64,000 nt of DNA. It comes from Marisa cornuarietis. Its lineage: Eukaryota; Mollusca; Gastropoda; Architaenioglossa; Ampullariidae. The notes under the pieces were generated by a model that made no database searches, was not told where the DNA came from, and worked only from the letters and a program-made list of their open reading frames with translations. Made by a program: the position numbers and the translations under genes. Each line of letters starts with the position of its first letter. The first letter of the stretch is position 1. This document shows positions 60,101-64,000 of the stretch, one piece after another. The stretch spans positions 208,501 through 272,500 of the forward strand of contig SMMW01000009.1 of the NCBI GenBank assembly GCA_004794655.1, in the 5' to 3' direction.

Positions 60101-61533
60101 CGTGTTCTTAAGGAATTGGGTTTTTGTGTGCACGTCAAGCATCCTCATAAGGTAATGTTCTAGAAATTGTTTTTGCATGCTTAGCATATTTGGTGGCCTA
60201 TTCCCCTCTTCATAAAAAGCATAATCTGGGTTGGTATTTTCCATTTTAATATAGATAAAGTTTTGGTTTCAATTTGCAGATTATTGTGACCTACTTGCAA
60301 GTTCTTGAACATATTGACAACCACAAGCTGGTACAGTCTTCATGGTAAGTTCAGTATCTAAATGTTATCATAAAGAAGAGCTTTAGAATGACCTTGGAAA
60401 TGGTGGTGATGCATGCTATCCACTTGGTGCACGGGTTCTTTTGCAGTATGAAAAGGAGGTATTATCAACTCGATCATAATAATGTCATGAAGACTAGCAT
60501 ACAGTAAATTGTTCCCACATTACAGGGCGTTTCATTCTGAATCTGAAGCCTAGGTAGATGCACAGTATTTAAGTTTATTTAAGTTTCATTTGCTTCATCA
60601 GCTGTGTAGTTTTGCTGCATTGTGATGGAAAATGTTAGTAAGTTTGTTGGCAAGGTAATGGAAGGCAGCAGCTACGAAGAATTAAGACTGAAAGGTCATC
60701 GTTGTTGATGCTTTTACTGCGCTAAAAAGCAACATTTACCTCCAAGCACCACCATCAGTCCTTGTGAAGCTCTTTAATTCTGCTTTTGTTCAACCATGGT
60801 TATTTTATGTGTGTGATTGCTTATGTCCTTTTTATGCCGAAAGCTTGTTGCAGTTCACCTACAATTCCATAAGCGGTGAGTTTAATTCATTTGTTCTGCC
60901 CAATTTCCACTTGTTATGGTGTCATGAAATACTTGGTATTGATGAATGTTTTTGTTTGTTTTTGCCTACCCCAGCTGTGGAGGGTAGAGGCCATCCTTGG
61001 TCCTTGTCTTCTACCTTACCCAGCCGGGCGGGATGGAAGGATTGGCATATCACGGCTCTGTCTTTCAACCACCCGGGGTAGGCCTTGGCTGCACGCTGCT
61101 GAAGTTTGGACTAATTGAAGTGGAAGCTGGTGTCACCGCCTCTCTTGCGGGAATCTTCTTTTGATAATGCCACTGTGATCAGCAGTCCTTATCTGTTCTT
61201 TTTATTTGATAGGGCTGTTAATGTTGATAATTTATGCCTTTCTGTTTGTGTTGTCACTTTTATAATAGGTAGTTAATCCAACGTGCTAGCAGAATGTTAA
61301 GATGCTTTAGTTACTAAAATAACCATGGTTGAAAAAGTATGACATTGAAAATTGTTGAAACTGTTGCTTAACACTACTGGCAAGTTAACAAGAAATCAAT
61401 TTTTAGTAGGTTTTTTATTTTTTGACATTGCAGGAATTACATGAATGATAGTCTACGCACTGATGCCTTCGTCAAATATCACCCAGAAACCATTGCTTGT
61501 GCCTGCATCTTCCTTGCAGCTCGTCGTCTACAG
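51105..61533 (+). CDS. CCNL1: Cyclin L, first six coding exons (3' end outside the window)
   Basis: Nuclear cyclin that partners CDK11- and CDK12/13-type kinases and links transcription with pre-mRNA splicing. Exons: 51105-51362, 51980-52054, 54497-54606, 60031-60151, 60280-60344, 61434-61533; 729 bases, 243 residues. All junctions are GT-AG and in phase. The first exon carries [17 protein letters not shown] and [20 protein letters not shown]. The cyclin core includes [15 protein letters not shown] (112-126) and [11 protein letters not shown]. The second cyclin fold begins in [20 protein letters not shown] and [14 protein letters not shown], and continues with [17 protein letters not shown], where the window's part ends. 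The rest of the second fold and the arginine/serine-rich tail of the family (human CCNL1 is 526 residues) are missing here, presumably to the right of 64000. The L1/L2 split is a vertebrate event, so a plain cyclin L name is safest. Introns hold two DNA transposons and LINE debris. Confidence 0.95.
52431..53744 (+). mobile_element. Kolobok-like DNA transposon relic (1.3 kb)
   Basis: The ends are short inverted repeats, AGGACATCAC and (reverse-complemented) AGGACAACAT, and both sides carry TTAA (52427-52430 and 53745-53748). Inside is a broken THAP domain. A TTAA target together with a THAP domain is the known signature of Kolobok elements. No transposase core is recognisable, so it is internally deleted or decayed. 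It lies in cyclin L intron 2. Confidence 0.65.
52624..52978 (+). pseudogene. Degenerate THAP zinc-finger domain
   Basis: One frame gives CAVAECSL, then an in-frame TGA, then [29 protein letters not shown] and [10 protein letters not shown]. This follows the THAP plan: C-x4-C, the late C-x2-H in CSKH, and the closing proline-rich AVFTI-type box. The early stop and an altered middle show it is dead. It lies within the TTAA-flanked relic. Confidence 0.72.
54656..54668 (+). other. Intronic poly(A) signals after cyclin L exon 3
   Basis: AATAAA at 54656-54661 and again at 54663-54668 lie about 50 bases past the exon 3 donor. Reading through that donor gives an in-frame TGA at 54608-54610, two bases into the intron. 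Confidence 0.5.
56809..56874. repeat. 33-base perfect tandem duplication
   Basis: The unit starting AGTTTTTGTAATTTTGG and ending GATGGAAAAC occurs twice head-to-tail without change, in cyclin L intron 3. Confidence 0.9.
57960..58438 (-). mobile_element. 3' fragment of the endonuclease-type LINE
   Basis: The minus strand shows a peptide with ETERRTQAF, then LPHS and [11 protein letters not shown], then the GHVT-like and WLxxVK-like segments in order, matching 8760-9120 and 29940-30262. Frames are broken. It lies in cyclin L intron 3. Confidence 0.8.
58452..58640 (+). repeat. Putative SINE or dispersed repeat
   Basis: A GC-richer block, with CCATGGTTAACCCAGCTGGC, GGGCTCAGCCCTCACATAAA and CCCGAGAAAAGTGAGGTCCC. 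It directly follows a LINE fragment and looks like a short interspersed repeat. No copy elsewhere in the window was found, so the class is a guess. Confidence 0.4.
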
Positions 61534-61653
61534 GTAATCTTTTAGTTGCATCGCAGATAAACACTGATACGTAAACCGATTTGTAGAGTTTTACTTTCAG
61601 GCTTTAGAATTGAATTTCAGTATTAAGAACACATTGTTAGGCTTATGCTTTAA

Positions 61654-62632
61654 GGCCAGACACCTGTCGAAAAAAAAAAATTTACGTTTTACAAGATATC
61701 GCAAATTTTTTTATACAAACTATTTTGCCCTTAAATGGAAGTTCAAAAAACGCTTTTAGTACACTTGTCACACTATCCGTTGCCATGGAAACGATCCAAA
61801 ATGGCGCCAAAACGCAAATTTTAAAAAGCTTATAACTCCATAAATTTTGCAAGTAGGCTCAAAATTCTTTTATATATAGTTAACTAAAAGAAAGATCTAC
61901 AATGTCTCCGTGGTAAATTAGCAAAATCAACTTAGTTATTTTTTTATGAATTTTTTTGTAAAACGGTGTGTTAAAATTTAAGAAATTTTGATGTAAAACA
62001 GTATAATTACTAAACTACTAAGTATTTTTCTACACGCCGCGGTCACAATGTTTATATATGTATAAAGAAGTACTCGACCAAATTTCAAGTCTATATCACA
62101 TCATAATCTAAAGTTATAGGGATTTGAAGTAAACAAACTGTAACCAAAACAAGAAACTGAAAAAATGAGAAAAGAAAAAGTGAAATCTTAGTAACTACTA
62201 AACTACTGAATATTTTTTAAAAACGCCCGCCAAGAAATGTTTAGATGTGCAGAAAGAAAAACTCAACCAAATTTCAGATCTGTTTCACATGTCATTATAA
62301 AGTTATATGGTTTTGAACTAAACAAACTCTAACAAAAACAAGAAAGGGATAAAGCGAGAAAAGAAAGTGAAAGCTTTGTAACTTTGTTCTGACTAAGCGT
62401 TTCATGTAATTTATATGTTAAATGGAAAATATTACCATCTTTTAATGTGTTCCTACATATAACTTTGGCATAACTATTAAATTATTTATCTATTTCACTT
62501 TTTGAATATTCAACATGGTTGTGTTGTGTACCCAAATGTTGACCGGGCTGCAAAGGAAAACACAGGAATTAAAAAAATATTGTGTTTGTCAAACTTTATG
62601 CTACACAGTTATAGGCTAAGTTATCAAAAGGT
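61654..62632. mobile_element. Likely non-coding left end of the transposase element
   Basis: TTAA at 61650-61653 is followed by GGCCAGACACCTGTCG and a long A run, a plausible transposon end. The stretch is AT-rich, has no gene and includes a 188-base tandem duplication. It leads straight to the 3' end of the transposase ORF. The right end would be beyond 64000. Confidence 0.5.
62000..62378. repeat. Tandem duplication, about 188-base period
   Basis: Two diverged copies (about 62000-62187 and 62188-62378) share CTAAACTACT, CGACCAAATTTCA or CAACCAAATTTCA, AAAGTTATA and AACAAACT in the same order. Confidence 0.8.
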
Positions 62633-63911
62633 TCAGTGTCCACCAGCTTCATAAGTATTGCCATCTTTGGTCTGTTCATGTCTAAAATTTAGCCTGCGTT
62701 GCCTTGCATACTCCTTGCGATTTTTGCGAGCATCAGCAGAAGTAGCAGCATCAGCAGCAGACACTCTCTGCTCATCTTTCTTAGTCAGTAGTGTCATAGT
62801 AATTGTATGTACATCAATATATAACTCTTTCATTAATGATATTAATTCAAAAGCTCCTTCATTAAAAGCACAAACTGCACGAGCAACTGAACCTTCTACC
62901 CTTCTCAAGCCCATGAAAGCAGTCTTGGGGCATCTGGACCATATCATGGAATTTAAACATTCATTATTATTTTGTGTGCCCCCATGAAGCATCCTTTTAA
63001 GCAGCTCCTCATCTGCCATTCTTCTATACACTGGAATCAGTTTATGAGCTACCTGTGTGGTCAGATATGTTGAAGAAGGATGTTCTTTGTGACTAGGTAC
63101 TTTCTGATTATTTGCCAATGCTTTTTGGTAAAAGCACCAGCTGTTTTTCCCTTTTGGGCACTGACGATGTTGGGGTTCATTGTCTGTAGACATTGAATGC
63201 CATAAACCTGCCCAGATAGCACTCCTCATTTGTTCAATGTTAGGGATATTCTCCACAATTGCCTGTCTGTAAAAAGTTTGTAATTTATCACATTTCGCCT
63301 CAGTGAGGCGACCCAAGCCACGCCCCCCCAGCCTTTCCACCTTAGCCAGTTTACGCAAAGCTGTCCCTAGTCTTTTATGTGCATGATTAAGGCAATCTAG
63401 CTTCTCTACTTTTTGTTTGTAATCTGGGTATGGGTTTAAAGCACAAACTGCCTTATATGCTGAGGAGTCACCATCAGAAAGCATCTCCATATATCTAAAA
63501 CCAAATCTATCTACAGACCTCCCCCATAAAATTTTGGCTGCCTCTGACTCCATAGCCTTGCTTGACAGAGAATGATTTTTACAGCAGTCTGGAGCATGCT
63601 CTTTTTTCCAAGCATCTAGTTCAGCTGCTGATAGTCCTCTTACCTCTGCAAGTGTACATGCATGACAATATTTTGACAAAACACAAAAATCTACAACAAG
63701 ACCTGTTAGAAGATCTATACAAATACCAATACCAGTAAGAGAGGTATATCCCCTCTTATGCCATGTTCCATCAAAGGATACACTAATGTTGATGACAGGG
63801 TTTTCTCCTTTCCTAAGTGCTTCCCTGAGATCTTCATCAGTTTCAGCATAGGCTTCTCGAATCACAGCCGCAGAGCGTTCAAGCAGAGCAGATCCTGAAC
63901 TAATTTCAGCA
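62633..63911 (-). CDS. Mutator-like transposase, last exon (intact)
   Basis: An open frame of about 425 codons ends in TAA or TGA near 62633 and opens at a probable acceptor (CATTTAG) near 63912, so the N-terminal exon(s) lie further right. No in-frame ATG precedes the conserved part here; the ATG-like start given by a simple ORF call at 63865 is a GTG. Family marks are VSFDGTWHKRGYTSLTGIG (first catalytic aspartate), LSKYCHACTL, MLSDGDSSAYKAV (second aspartate), KLDCLNHAHKRLG, HRQCPKGKNSWCFYQ and GGTQNNNECLNSMIW. They match the animal Mutator-like transposase domain (Pfam PF20700 as I recall it). The C-terminus is basic. No stops or frameshifts interrupt it, so it is recent or still active. 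It lies in antisense within cyclin L. Confidence 0.88.
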
Positions 63912-64000
63912 GCTAAATGGCAAGAAACATACTTTTACTAAAGATATTCACAGTAAAAAATTTCCACCTTAAACATCATGGTGATTATTCTTTATATTGC

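Noticed and set aside
61434..64000. Transposase as the 3' part of the cyclin L gene
   Set aside because: It is on the opposite strand and its motifs are those of a transposase.
1..64000. A new multi-gene biological system
   Set aside because: The genes are well-known housekeeping genes with separate functions; what is unusual is confined to mobile elements and small repeats.

Overview
This is animal (metazoan) nuclear DNA. The genes are split into many short exons with GT-AG introns, the introns are AT-rich, and they hold several kinds of decayed transposable element. Gene content and the mix of LINE relics, tRNA-derived SINEs and TTAA-inserting elements fit a lophotrochozoan, most likely a gastropod mollusc. 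The species cannot be fixed from the sequence alone. No operons, plasmid features, CRISPR arrays or bacterial genes are present.

Layout. (1) 7-1064, minus: the first two coding exons of an unrecognised protein that runs off the left edge. (2) 2695-14364, minus: a complete 14-exon GTF2H2 gene (TFIIH p44 subunit), 402 residues. (3) 15288-38057, plus: a complete 30-exon OPA1 gene (mitochondrial inner-membrane dynamin), 1006 residues, head-to-head with GTF2H2 across about 920 bp. (4) 38058-45007: a 7 kb non-coding stretch between convergent genes, with poly(A) signals. (5) 45008-49311, minus: a complete 4-exon myeloid leukemia factor (MLF) gene, 227 residues. (6) 51105-61533, plus: the first six coding exons of cyclin L (243 residues), head-to-head with MLF; the 3' half lies beyond the right edge. 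(7) 62633-63911, minus: an intact transposase exon with a Mutator-like (DGTW...DGDS) domain, inside the cyclin L gene.

The four named genes are housekeeping genes with separate roles: transcription and DNA repair, mitochondrial fusion, a chaperone-linked nuclear adaptor, and transcription-coupled splicing. I see no sign that they form one pathway. All exon junctions were worked out by hand; every exon is in phase with the next, and no internal stop appears in any of the four.

Mobile elements. The introns hold an endonuclease-type LINE relic (6686-9120) and three related 3' fragments, an L1/Tx1-like relic, I-clade and CR1-like relics, two short MITE families (piggyBac-like with TTAA, hAT-like with 8-bp duplications), tRNA-type SINEs, and a 1.3 kb TTAA-flanked relic carrying a broken THAP domain, which looks like a Kolobok-type element. 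The intron at 29358-32727 shows three layers of insertion. I did not find a convincing new biological system. The most useful leads are the transposase with its possible left end at 61654, the THAP relic in the same host gene, a perfect 52-bp palindrome with 7-bp flanking repeats, and a possible premature-end isoform of cyclin L.
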